Shown piece by piece: positions 36,408-47,657 of a stretch of DNA of 64,000 nt (its first letter is position 1; each line of letters starts with the position of its first letter). The position numbers were made by a program, and so were the translations under genes. The notes beneath the pieces are model-generated. The model was not told the DNA's origin. It saw nothing but the letters and a program-made list of their open reading frames with translations, and made no database searches. The stretch comes from Prinsepia uniflora. Lineage: Eukaryota > Streptophyta > Magnoliopsida > Rosales > Rosaceae. The stretch is taken from contig CM064863.1 of assembly GCA_032719365.1 (NCBI GenBank), positions 18,113,137 through 18,177,136 of the forward strand. The letters run 5' to 3'.

Positions 36408-38949
36408 ATGAAGAAATGGCATTTTCTTCTGGCGAAGATGGTGGTGGTATTGCTAGGAATGGATGCAGGGGATCCAAGAACACGGACGGTCCAGATAATG
36501 TGCGGCAAACAACGTGAGCACAACACAACTGTGTTTGTTCCAAATTTTGTCGCCACAATGGAGAACATCAATGAACAAATGAGAACTTCCGGCTTTGGAG
36601 TGGCAGTTCCCGGTTTCGGCCCCGACAACAACTACGGCCTTGCTCAATGCTACGGCGATCTTTCTCTTCTAGATTGCATGATCTGCTATGCTGAGGCACG
36701 TACCGTGCTCCCCCAATGCTTTCCGTACAATGGGGGTCGGATTTTCCTCGATGGCTGCTTCATGAGGTCCGAAAACTACAGCTTTTACGAGGAGTTTAAA
36801 GGGTCGGACGACAGGGTTGTGTGTGGGAACACGACGAGGAAGAGCTCGGCGTTTGAAGAATCAGCTAGGAAAATTGTTAGCATCGCAGTTGAAACTGGAT
36901 CAAACAATGGAAAGGGATATGCCAGAGGGAGCGTCAGGGTGAGTGGGACGACGAACGAATCAGCTTATGTGTTGGCTGATTGCTGGAGGACTTTGAGTGA
37001 GAGCTCTTGCATACAGTGTTTGCAGAATGCATCTGCAGCAATGCTGGGATGCTTGCCATGGTCCGAGGGGCGGGCGCTCTACACCGGTTGCTTCATGAGG
37101 TACTCCAATAGAGACTTTCTCAACAAGGAAATGAGAAATGGAAGCTCTAGAGGTAACATGGAAGTTCCTATTTTTATTTTTATTTTGCTATGTTGGAAGT
37201 TCGTATTTATGAGAGACACCTGATGATATACAATCCCTTAAAGCCACGAACCTGATCAATTGATTAACATTGCAGGTACCATAGCTGTGATTGTAGTCTC
37301 AGTTGTGAGCTCCATGGTGGTTTTGATAGTTGGAGTAGCTATTGGATTTTATATCTGGAAGCACAGATATATACAGAAGAAACGAAGAGGTAAAAACTGT
37401 AAAGTAAAATCCTTGTTTCCTGTAGTAGAACTATGCAATGCTGTCAGAAAAAATGATGCACAAAATGGTAACTTTTTTCATGGTATTGCAGGATCAAATG
37501 ATGCAGAGAAGTGGGCAAGAACCCTAAATGACAGTAGCTTAAACTTCAAATATTCCACAATCGAAAAGGCCACAGAATCTTTCGACATTGCCAACAAGCT
37601 TAGACAAGGAGGTTTTGGAACAGTTTATAAGGTTAGTTTACCATATCTTCCACTCTTTTGATTATCTTACTTATATTTAAGAGACTAAGTGGTTTTGTCA
37701 GAGACTAAGTGGTTTTGTCGCTGCAGGGAGTTTTGGCTGATGGGAGAGAGATTGCTGTGAAGAGGCTCTTCTTCAACAACAGACACAGAGCTGCAGATTT
37801 CTACAATGAAATCAACATTATACGCAGTGTGGAACACAAAAACTTGGTCTGATTGTTGGGTTGCAGCTGCTCAGGACCCGAAAGCCTTCTTGTCTATGAA
37901 TACCTGCCCAACAGAAGTCTAGACCGTTTCATCTTTGGTAACTACATAACTAATGTTCTTTATATCAGTCTTAGATAATGTCATGCAATGAATCATGTTA
38001 CTGAATGTCTCTCAATGTCTTCAACAAATTTGGACAGATGAAGAAAGAGGCAAAACACTCACCTGGGAAAAGAGATGTGAGATCATCATTGGGACAGCTG
38101 AAGGTTTAGTGTACCTTCATGACAACTCGAAAACAAGGATCATCCACAGAGACATAAAAGCCAGTAACATACTTTTGGATTCAAGGCTTCGAGCTAAGAT
38201 TGCAGATTTTGGGTTGGCTAGGTCCTTCGAGGAAGATAAGAGTCACATAAGCACAGCCATTGCAGGAACACTGTAAGCATATATAGTATACAAATTCATT
38301 TCGATTTTTTAGTAAATCGGACCCTAAAATGTTGAGATTAATAGTCTTTGTGCTTAACCTTGGGGGATATATGGCTCCAGAGTACCTAGCTCATGGCCAG
38401 TTGACAGAAAAGGCAGATGTCTACAGTTTTGGAGTGCTTATATTAGAGATTGTCAGCGGAAGGCAGAACAACAGGAGAAAATCTGCTGAGTACTCAGACA
38501 GCCTAGTTACAATTGTAAGGTTCCTAATAAATTCATCATTTTTTCTAATCCTAGTTCTAAGTTTTCTACTCATTCTTAGCTTGTTTTTCATGTGTTTTTC
38601 GGCTGAATAGACATGGAAACATTTTCAAAGAGGGACAGTAGAGGAACTACATGACCCAAACCTAATGCTACAGAATTATGATGACAATGTTAAGGATGAG
38701 ATACTGAGAGTGGTACAAATAGGACTTCTGTGCACCCAAGAGAATCCCTCATTGCGACCGACAATGTCAAAGGCACTACTGATGCTAACAAAGAAAGAGC
38801 ACCACCTTCCTGCACCCGCCAATCCACCTTTTATAGATGAAAAGACCATGGAACTCAATGACAACTATGACGACCCATGTTACCCCCTAAATGGAGATGG
38901 TGCTTCTTCAGTTGCCAGTGTTTCACATAGTTCTTTCTATCCCAGGTGA
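36408..38949 (+). pseudogene. Cysteine-rich receptor-like kinase (CRK2-like), with a stop in the kinase domain
   Basis: A plasma-membrane receptor kinase of the DUF26 family, thought to sense apoplastic redox or pathogen cues. Seven exons fit: 36408-37152, 37276-37389, 37492-37631, 37727-37937, 38038-38272, 38364-38514, 38611-38949. They total 1935 nt, in phase throughout (644 residues, normal length). The start at 36408 gives a signal peptide (MKKWHFLLAKMVVVLLGM); the 36249 ATG would put 53 residues before it. Two C-X8-C-X2-C motifs (CYGDLSLLDCMIC, CWRTLSESSCIQC), a membrane segment, VAIK-type [18 protein letters not shown] and IADFGLAR are present. Defects: TGA at 37850-37852 replaces the Arg of HKNLVRLLGC (residue 375, CGA to TGA); the exon 6 acceptor reads GG, not AG; the first Gly of the glycine loop is Arg (RQGGFG). 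Probably a recent pseudogene, or a truncated receptor lacking most of the kinase. Confidence 0.88.
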
Positions 38950-40142
38950 CCACAAGAAGGTGGGAAAGAAAGGTTTCACATTTTTATACGGCTTGCAAGA
39001 ACTTAGCTTTCAAGTGAAGGAGCCAAGGAATCTCAATCAACAACTCAACCCCACTCGGCTCACTTGGAACACACATCTAATGACTAGGAGGCATATCCTA
39101 AAGCTGTGATAAAGTGCAAAATGACATTCAGAGAATTTGTACATATGCTGAGAAAAGTTGAGCGAGAATTGGGAAACAGCAATATTGTTATTCTCATTTT
39201 TTAGAAATGAAATGATCATTAATGATGTTCTGAAGATCACTTGTTGGGAGAGATGCACAAATTAAATAGATAATTATAATCATCAGGATCAAACTTTTCT
39301 CATCCTCAAAATAAATTGAGTAAATAAATTGACAGAAATAAAGTGGAAATAAAAAAGAGGTAAAAGAGAACACCGAAATTTAATGAGATTTGGCAATGTG
39401 CCTAGGTCCTCGTAGCTCCAAAATTCTTCACTATGAATAATGAGATTACAAGTACAATCTCACTCAATGGTGAATACACAACTCTCTTTTGGATTCACTC
39501 AATGGTGAATAAACAACTCTCTTTTGGATTTACTCAAGAGGATTTCACTTTCTCTCTTTTTCTCACAAAGTAACCTATCTTCCTATTTCTCACACAAGAA
39601 GAAACTCTCTTCTCACTCTCACTTTTGATGGATAACTTGTTGTTTCAAGGATGATTGAGAATGCTCAATCTCTCTCATTTATATAGAGATGGATGGATAG
39701 AAGTCATCAATGCATAGTCATGCATAAGATTTAGCTACAATTAATCTCATGGTAACTCTCATGAGTATAGTAATTTCCCACAATAAGTTGGGAGATCAAA
39801 AGTCTTCTCTGTTTTCAAGCACATGAATGAACCTACCCAAAATCACATTCATGCACAAACCATAACATGTGCATTGGAATATCAAAAGTCTTCATTTGGG
39901 GAACCCCAAAGATCATATTAATTCTCTTCCTGGAGGGATAAACCCATCAAATTCTCCCCCACTAAATGGAGAGAATAACCCATCAAATTCCCCTCCACTT
40001 AATTGAGGGAATAACTCATCAATCCACAACTACGAGAAAATAGCTTAAAAGAAATCTTTGACGCGCACAATATATTTTATCTTTGATTCTTTCCCAAAGT
40101 CATGTTGAACAAAACACAATTTGAAAGATCGCATACACGAAG
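38950..40142. repeat. Intergenic region with LTR-like repeat
   Basis: Between the CRK stop and the MENG stop. The part at 39260-40000 looks like a degraded LTR or TRIM. It has 'aacaccgaaatttaatgaga', a direct repeat of 'cactcaatggtgaata' plus 'caactctcttttggat' (39461-39530), a TATATAGA box at about 39680, and a pair of 'taacccatcaaattc' repeats near 39945-39990. No TG...CA ends or target duplication were confirmed. 40000-40142 is probably the 3' UTR of the minus-strand methyltransferase. Confidence 0.35.
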
Positions 40143-41806
40143 TTAACGTGTGGCTACTAAGTTCCCCATGAGGTTTCCACCAATCTCATAATACCTGGCA
40201 CTGGAAAAACCTACATCTAGAGCCAGCTCTTCCAACTCCTTCCCTGTATTCACATAAACTTTTTATCAACAATCTAGCATTCTTTTTATCCATTTACCTA
40301 CTTATTAAGCGCACAAAGCCTCCAAGAAGTATAATTTCGAAAACATTCAAATTCACACTTTAAGATAAGCATACCAACAAGCAGTGCAGAGAGTTTAAAT
40401 TAACAAAAACATCTTCCAACGCAGGAGACTTAAAACTAAGGACGCACCTGTCAGAAATTCCCTGATTGAACTCTTTAAATACTGGTAATCCTCCGCAAGT
40501 CCGAAACCAGATGCCACGGGGACAACAAAATTGTCAATCATTAATTCCTAGCAACATTTAACGATGAAGCATTAACGGCTTGTACTTTGTCATGTTATCA
40601 ACAATATACAAAAGTAAGGTAATGTTGTTCTAACCATTAGAAAGCAAGAAATTTTGTATCTGGCTATAAATACCTGAACTGAGGAAACAACTGGATTGGT
40701 ACTTTTATTAAAGTCGAGGATCGATACCCTAGAGCCTGTAAAGCGAAGTAAGAATGAGAAAGAGTATGCAGACTATAACTATAATGTTATTGAATAAGAG
40801 AGAGTGGGGAAGTAACCTGATTTTAGAACTCTAAAGATTTCCTGCATGGCCTTGCGTTTGTCGACCACATTTCGTAGGCCATAACCCATAGTGATGGCAT
40901 CAAAGTGGCCATCAGAAAATCGTAAATCAGTTGCATCACCTTCAACCCACCTAAGATGCAATGCACAAAATCATTGGGTCTTGGCATTAATATAATCTTT
41001 GATTAGTGTTTATTTACTTTAATGTGATACCTCAAAAACAAACTGATGTGAAAAAAAGCAAGAGAAACCATTTTTAAAATTTTCAGAACTTCTTACTTTC
41101 CAAACCACTAGATTTACAAGTGCTCACTCAATGTTCAAGTAGCAGGATTTTGACTTCTTCTTTTGCCGCGAAGAAGCAGCTGATAATTGCTCCTTTGAGA
41201 AATCGAGACCAATCACCTGCCAATGTTCATGTTCAAATTACACAATTTCAGTCAGAAACATCATTTCAAATTTCAAAGACTCGATCTTTTCACAAGTTAG
41301 AGTTTGGCTACATAAAAAGAACACACCTTTCCATTGGACCCTACTTTCTCAGACAAGAGAAAAGCTAAATCTCCACTCCCACAGCACAAATCCAGCACAC
41401 TGTTTCCAATTTTTGCTCTGCCCCAAAATTTTAACAGAATTCAACTCAGCGTTCAAAATATCAAATACCAGAAACCAGAAAATAAATAGAAGTTCGTTAA
41501 CTTTACCCACTCCAGGAGACCGCCATTCTCTTCCATATTTGGTGCTGACCCAAGCTCAGCAAATCATTTAACTAACAGAAAAGGAGAAAAATACCAGAGA
41601 CGACGGAATAATTATTGACACAGAACAAAAGTAACAGTGGATATTGAAGTGAAATGAGCAAAAACGTGTACGTTATCATAAACAGGGGCAATGCGGTTGA
41701 AGAGCGCTTGGCGTTCGGTCGAGGATGGAACGGGACTGGGTCTAAGCAGGGAACTGGGTAGACATGTACCGGCTGAAAGTGGAAGATGAAGCTGAAGGAA
41801 GGCCAT
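40143..41806 (-). CDS. MENG: Demethylphylloquinone methyltransferase, chloroplastic (MENG/UbiE family)
   Basis: It transfers a methyl group from S-adenosylmethionine to demethylphylloquinone, the last methylation step of vitamin K1 synthesis in plastids. Eight exons on the minus strand: 41806-41672, 41571-41507, 41417-41327, 41216-41128, 40950-40817, 40735-40674, 40547-40448, 40243-40143. They total 777 nt (258 residues), with GT-AG introns and consistent phase. The first about 30 residues are Ser/Leu/Pro-rich, as in a transit peptide. Visible motifs are the UbiE signature (YDNLNDLLSLGQHQIW, residues 43-58), the SAM motif I DLCCGSGD (76-83), VEGDATDL (129-136) and GYGLRNV (149-155), and the second UbiE signature RVLKSGSRVSILDF. 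The C-terminus is LMGNLVATR. No lesion is seen, and length agrees with plant MENG. The mitochondrial COQ5 is the alternative, but the SLGQH...DLCCGSGD pattern and transit peptide favour MENG. Confidence 0.93.
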
Positions 41807-42840
41807 GGCAGGTGTCCGTTTGTCCTTAGTGAAGCATCTTGTAAACCAGAGATTAGTAGGACGCCGTCAACGGATAAGGAAGCCCAGAGACGATGAAAGG
41901 GAGTTGCAATCAAGCTCATTTTTGGGTCATTGGTTGTAAAGTTCAGTCTAGGGGAGCCCAATACCGCTCCTTTTGGGTACATAACTAAATGACCGTGGCC
42001 CAAACTTGGGGTCAAGTTTACTTATCAGGTATTAAGAATTCATCTATAAGACTACAAATATAAAACAATTTTTTTCATTTACACAAGAGAATAAAAAAAG
42101 TAAAAATATAAAACAAATATTTTTATTCATAAGGTCCCCTTAGTCTGATAAATGGGATACGTGAGTTTTATTTATCAAGTGTGGGATCCATCTTGTTTTT
42201 ATTGGTCACTACATTTTTAATATTTGTTTTATTTCTTTCTCTATCTCCAATAAATGGTGTAGCCACCACAAGAGGAATTAAACTCATGTAGTAATCATAT
42301 AGCCACCAGGCCCACCACAATAGAATTAAAATCATGAGGCAATATATTGATTGACCTCAAAATAAAGAATCAAACCAATTACAATCGAATTTTTCGGCCA
42401 AGTGTGAGAATTTATAGGAATCAAATTCTATTATTTATTCTTAATGGAAGAGTGAGGCAAGGGACTGACTCCAGTCAATCGATTAGTGCTTGTATTAGTA
42501 CAATGTGCCAATAGCATGTTCCATAACGATGATATTTTATTTCTTTTGTGCTTTTTTATATAACGATATTAGGGAAGGAGAATTATATTATACACATTGA
42601 ATATAAATTTTGCCCTTCACGAGAATTGAGTCTAAAACCTTACACCTAACATATATAGAAGAATACCACTAAGTCATATATAGCACAAAAAAACCATTTT
42701 TTTTTGTATCAGATAATGTGGGAGACTCAAATATGAGAATTATACCTTTTATTCCAACACCTTATGAGGTTGTAAATGGCTCAGTTGTGGATCTAGTAAG
42801 CTACTGTGGTGGTTGTCAATCTTTTATGATCGCTAATGTT
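41807..42840. other. Intergenic region upstream of MENG
   Basis: The first about 200 bp must hold the MENG promoter and 5' UTR; it is moderately GC-rich. The remainder is AT-rich, with no recognised gene, repeat ends or strong promoter motif. The open frame running through 42015-41572 on the minus strand is a shadow of exon 1 plus its flanks. Confidence 0.4.
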
Positions 42841-43290
42841 TGAATTTGAGTTTGAGTTTGAATTCAAAATCTCGTTTTGAATTATTAAGCATAGTTTGTT
42901 TTGTTGTTACAACTAGTTCCAACAGTTTAAGGATTACTACTTGTCCATATTTGAATAGGATATCAACTCTCTGTATATATTAAGGTTATCGTTTGTGTAT
43001 GAACACAAAAATAAAGTTTATCTCAGATTCTATATAGTACCAAAGCGTTAAGTTCCTTCTCCCCACTCCTCTTTCTTCTTCGTTAACCCAAAAAGATGAC
43101 AAGAATTGTCTCACCCACCCCAACTGCATCATCTCCCAACCACCCAACATCTCAACCTCCTTCTCCAACTCATTTAGGTACATTTCGACATTAAAAGTCA
43201 TCACATTTTGCTTCCTTTCCAAGATTGGATGAGTTCTCATGGTTTGCATGTCGAAATTGGTGAGGTGTGGTCGAGTTTGAACCATGGCGA
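42841..43290 (+). mobile_element. Possible Copia-type LTR end and primer-site remnant
   Basis: 'caactctctgtatatattaa' then 'atagtaccaaagcg' resembles the end of a Ty1/copia LTR, followed by a degraded TGGTATCAGAGC primer binding site and, about 40 bp on, an ATG (43094). The only sizeable frame lies on the other strand and is unrecognised. Weak support: the match to the primer site is imperfect and the LTR's other end was not found. Confidence 0.3.
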
Positions 43291-44176
43291 GTTCCTAATG
43301 TTCCTAAGTAATTTTGAGGGGTTTGATTTCGATTCGAGCTCCAATAGGTAGATTTCTGATCTCTCAATGATTTTTTGAGTCATATAGTATCATTCTGGTC
43401 AAAATTGGAATTCAGGATGAATTTTGCAAAATTTCCCAGAATCCAACCGCCCGTCGTCTCAGATAAGATTCCGGAAACTAGTCTAACCATTAAGTTTGAT
43501 CGATGCCATCAACAGTTGATTGAATATGCCAATGTTGTAAGCATATTCCTTTAAATACTAAAGGTGTCATAAGTAACTAATACGCTTAAATTAAGTATTA
43601 AAGTAAACGCAAAGTCACACTCAACACTTATTAAAAACATATGCAAATTAAAACCCATTTTTGTAGATTGTAGCATTAATAAGTAGGGATCGTTCTTAAT
43701 CAATGATTGAGGGTACCTAAGCATGATTATTGTTTGATTAATTAATTAAGGGGAGTAGTTGGTTGTTTCTATTATCCTACGTGATTAACTAACCTAATCT
43801 AATCTAATCTAACCTTATGAGTTATTTGCATATTATCTTAAGTATGTACGCGGGGACAGCCTGACATACACTTTTAATGAATTAGACTCGAGGACAGCCC
43901 GACTATCTAATCAAGCATTAAGCACAAACATACAATCATAACAAAAATTATAATCATAGAACACATAGAATATGGAAATCAATACAAATCATAAAACAAG
44001 AATAATATTAGAAATCAGATTATAAACCAAGATATTTAAGCACAAAAGATAACTATAAGGTCAGGAGGTCGTGTTACACTTTTTCTCTTCGAGACACCCT
44101 ATGGATATGAAGTGATTGGGCACTCTTTGGTGAGACACTCAGGGACAGCCTGACTATGCCACGGATGAAGGAGTAG
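43291..44176. repeat. Unclassified AT-rich repeat-like DNA
   Basis: Non-coding. It contains 'aacctaatctaatctaatct' (43791-43816) and two 'ggacagcc(t/c)gac' phrases at about 43854-43900, with a third at about 44141. The third lies directly before the Cassandra-type LTR at 44177. The phrases suggest one repeat unit, but family and ends are unresolved. Confidence 0.35.
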
Positions 44177-44506
44177 TGTCAGAACCCAACCCTCCTCGGT
44201 CAGGACCCCACTCATCTAGCACGATATTGTCAGTTTTGGGCCTTCTTGCCCTTACCCTCACGGTTTTGTTTTCGGGAGCTCACGGTGCAACTTTCCAGGG
44301 GGTCACCCATCATTGAATTGCACCAACCTCAATTCGCTTAACTTTGGGGTTCCAATCCCCCCTAAAGCCACTTGAGCTCTCAAAAGGTCTTGTGCTAGAT
44401 AGGTATGTGCCTACCTCTTTAAGGCACACCACCAACCCCCTCTCAGACCATTCCCCTTGCAGGAATGTCGGATCGTTCAACGTTCCCTCTAGGACACGAG
44501 TCTTAC
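44177..44506 (-). mobile_element. Cassandra-type LTR, minus strand
   Basis: On the plus strand it begins TGTCAGAACCCAACCC and ends GACACGAGTCTTACA, the reverse complement of the 32.1-32.4 kb LTR. Reversed 5S-like blocks are present: 'gggggtcacccatcattgaa' and 'ttcgcttaactttgg' between about 44300 and 44350. It would be the 3' LTR of a minus-strand element, because a reversed primer binding site lies on its high-coordinate side. Confidence 0.78.
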
Positions 44507-44578
44507 AATCCAAATCCCTTAGGGCCTAGCGTCCTCACTAGTACACTTCCTAGTCAGTGTTTAGCTCTGATACCATTA
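44507..44578 (-). mobile_element. Cassandra-type internal region with reversed primer binding site
   Basis: 72 bp between the LTR and the start of another LTR at 44579. It ends 'gctctgatacca' + 'tta'; reversed this is TGGTATCAGAGC, complementary to initiator tRNA-Met, the usual Cassandra primer. The expected 5' LTR is missing: TGTAACGACCC of a Ty3 LTR begins within 3 bp. Confidence 0.6.
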
Positions 44579-45390
44579 TGTAACGACCCGAACTTTCGTA
44601 AATATTATTTTATTGTAAAATGACCATTTTACCCCTAAGGGGGAGGGGAAAGTTGACTTTTGCCCAGGGGAATATTTAGGACTTTGACCCATGACCGTGA
44701 CATAGTTTAGGACGTCACGAGCCAGTAGACATGCGGCACGTCGAAAACGGACGTACGACCAAAAATTTATGGTCACGGAAGTAAAATCAATTAACCGAAC
44801 GAACCGAGGTTTGAATTAAAATAATATTTTAATAATAGAATTTGGTTTTAAAATCAAATCAATCTGGACCCTTGGATGAGTGACAAGTGTCACACATCCC
44901 ACACAATCCCTAAAACCTGGATCTTGTTTGGCTACTTATTTTAATATTTATTTCCCTCCAAAAATCCTAACCGTCCACTCTAAACCCCAGATTGAATCTG
45001 GACCCTTGATCCCATCTTCTTCTCTCTTTTTAATGGATCAGACAACTCTCTCTCACTTTCATTTTCTCTCAAGCGTGAACACGACTTAGCTTGAACAAAC
45101 ACACATCCAGGCCACCCCTCTGCCTTGCTCCACCTCCAGACTACGGCCAGCCACCACCAACCACCACCAACCACCACCAATCACCAGCCACCACCACCAC
45201 GGGACCTCCACCCCTGTCTGCACAACCTGAAGCCCCCCATACCCGAAAGGAAACAAACCAGCCTCAAACATCCAACCGTCCAAACCTCCACACCAGAGCT
45301 TGAACCAACGTAGGGTTAGGTGAACTGGGACGGTAGGAGGACTGAGAAGTAGATAGGACGACCTACGTAACTGGTTCTGCCTCAGCTTCC
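44579..45390 (+). repeat. Head of a Ty3 LTR, plus strand
   Basis: It starts TGTAACGACCCGAACTTTCG, matching (as reverse complement) the start of the minus-strand 5' LTR that ends at 50516. It also carries the palindrome at 44874-44899. It follows that LTR to about 45330-45390, where 'cgtagggttagg' also occurs in the 49.6 kb copy. It then abuts reverse transcriptase sequence on the opposite strand, so about 0.8 kb of LTR head is joined head-on to a truncated pol. The exact junction is uncertain by some 50 bp. Confidence 0.65.
44874..44899. promoter_or_regulatory. 26-bp palindrome in LTR head
   Basis: The arms GGATGAGTGACA and TGTCACACATCC are separated by AG, with one mismatch. Confidence 0.5.
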
Positions 45391-47557
45391 CTAACACCAA
45401 ACGTAAGTGTTCCTCATGAGCTTGAGCACTCCTCGAGTACACAAGGATGTCATCAATGAACACGATCACGAACTTATCCAAATAAGATCGGAAGACCCTA
45501 TTCATTAGATCCATGAATGCTGCTGGAGCATTCGTCAAGCCGAAAGGCATCACAAGGAATTCATAATGCCCGTATCTGGTCCGAAACGCTGTCTTCGGGA
45601 CATCTCCTTCAGCAATCTTCAACTGGTGATAACCAGATCGTAAATCTATCTTCGAGAAGTACTGTGCTCCCCGCAGTTGATCAAAAAGATCGTCAATCCT
45701 GGGTAAGGGGTACTGGTTCCTTACCGTGACCTTGTTGAGCTGTCGATAATCCACACACAAACGGAGGCTCCCCTCCTTCTTCTTCACAAATAATACCGGT
45801 GCTCCCCACGGTGATGTACTCGGTCGGATGAATCCCAAGTCCACCAACTCCTGCAATTGGATCTTCAGTTCCCGTAACTCCGCTGGTGCCATCCGATATG
45901 GTGCCTGCGATATAGGTCGTGTGCCGGGAAGTAGTTCAATCGTGAACTCAATCTCCCGATGTGGTGGTAAACCAGGCAAATCTTCCGGGAACACATCCGG
46001 AAATTCTCGCACCACAGGTATATCATCGGCACCCGAAGTATCACTCTTTGTCGTCACAACATGCGCCAGATAACCCTGGCATCCCTTCTGTAGAAGCTTC
46101 GTAGCGGCAAGTGAAGAAATTACTTCAGGTAGCGAACCGTCGCGCTCTCCCTGAAAAGTAACCTCCGGCAAACCCGGACTTCGCAGAATCACCCGCCTAC
46201 TACAACAGTCGATGAGCGAACCGTGCTAAGTCAACCAATCCATTCCCAAGATAACATCAAAGTCAAGGATATCCATAAGGATTAGATCAGCTAGCAGATC
46301 TACATCCTCCACCCTTACTGGGCATCTCCGGATCACCTGATTCACTATGTACACAACGCCCATCGGTGTACCAACACCCATTTCACTATCCAAGGCTGAC
46401 ACCTCGCGATCTAACATACCCGCACAACTTTTCGAAATAAAAGAATGAGTAGCCCCAGCATCCATTAACACCCGTACAACAATATTTGAGATATGAAGAG
46501 TACCTGTAACCACACCAGGGGCTGACCTCGCCTGCTGCTGAGTCACCGCAAAAACACGAGCTCTGGGTCCCGCAGTCTGTCCGCGCCCACGCGTGCCACG
46601 CTCAGCACTCTGTCCTCGGCGTCTGGAAGGGTGAGAAGCCGAACTCTGTGTCACACTAACACCTTTAGTCTCGTTATTCCTTGACAGTAAAGGGCAATCT
46701 CGGGCATAGTGGCCCGCTCCTCCACAAGCAAAGCAATTAACTGTCCTCGGTCCATCCCAAGATCCTCCTGATGCACCACTCCAAGCCTGATGCTGTCCAG
46801 AACTGAATCACGATCCGCCCCTCTGAGAGTTCCCATGTCGACCTGACCAGCCACGACCACGTAGAGATGAGGGTGCTCCTCGGTAATTTCCCCCCTTAGA
46901 GATCTTTGGGCCGGTTGGTCCAGGATGTGGACGATCCCGGCGCTGCCCCTCGCCTGATGATTATCGCGCCTGGTGTGCCGCCAGACTGGCCTCGACACGA
47001 ACTGCAGCGTCGACCATTTCCCTTAGAGTCGCGTAACTAGTAGCCGTCACACTTGCCCGCAATTCTCCTCGGAGTCCCAACTCAAATCTTTGACATTTTT
47101 CCTCCTCAGTACTCACGAAAGCTGCGGCAAAACGGGAAAGCTTCCCGAAAGTCTGCTCGTAATCTGCCACGGACATATCTCCCTGTTCCAGCCGCAGGAA
47201 CTCTGCCTCTCGTGCCATGCGAAATGAACGCGGGTAATACTGATCTAAGAATCGGGCACGAAAGACCTCCCATGTGGTGGTGTGAACAGTCCACCCGGAC
47301 ATCTCAAGACCATGCCACCATTGATAAGCCCCGCCTTCCAGTAAGAAGGCCGCCAATGCCACCCGCTCGCCGGGTGGGCAGTGCATCACGGTGAAGATTC
47401 TTTCCCATTTCGCAATCCACTCATGGGCATCCTCGGGGTTTGATCCCCCGCTGAACGGTGTGGCTCCCAACCTTTGAGCCCGCTCAATGCTAGCACATTC
47501 CATCTCTCTCGCGATTTCCTCGTCAGTTCGTGTTTGAGGAATTCTCCTTGGAGGCAT
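45391..47557 (-). pseudogene. Ty3 chromovirus gag-protease-reverse transcriptase, truncated
   Basis: One frame runs from the ATG at 47557 down to about 45391, broken by only three stops: TAA 46963-46961, TGA 46810-46808 and TAG 46228-46226. Order: gag capsid (QWWHGLEMSGWTVHTTTWEV, FRARFLDQYYPRSF), zinc knuckle CFACGGAGHYARDC (about 46735-46690), and aspartic protease with DAGATHSFIS (usual DSGATHSF). Then comes reverse transcriptase with [62 protein letters not shown] and the catalytic FIDDILVYS. The sequence stops being pol-like just after [13 protein letters not shown]. RNase H, integrase and the expected chromodomain are missing. The RT motifs suit the Tekay/Del group, whose LTRs are also long. 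Gag would form the particle, and RT copies the RNA into DNA. Confidence 0.9.
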
Positions 47558-47645
47558 AACCCGCTGTTAAGAGGCATAGATTAGATACTGACATCTTTTA
47601 AACTAAGTACTGACCACTAGTCTAGCATGCTGACCACAACCTAGT

Positions 47646-47657
47646 GCTCTGATACCA
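47646..47657 (-). other. tRNA-Met-type primer binding site
   Basis: The plus strand reads 'gctctgatacca', reversed TGGTATCAGAGC, complementary to the 3' end of initiator tRNA-Met. It lies 3 bp from the LTR end at 47661, the expected position for priming minus-strand DNA. It fixes the orientation of the element as minus. Confidence 0.85.

Noticed and set aside
45091..45313. Pro/His/Gln-rich plus-strand frames
   Set aside because: They come from a CCACCA-rich stretch of LTR leader; no start context, no partner exon, and the relative at 49.6-49.9 kb does not keep the frame.
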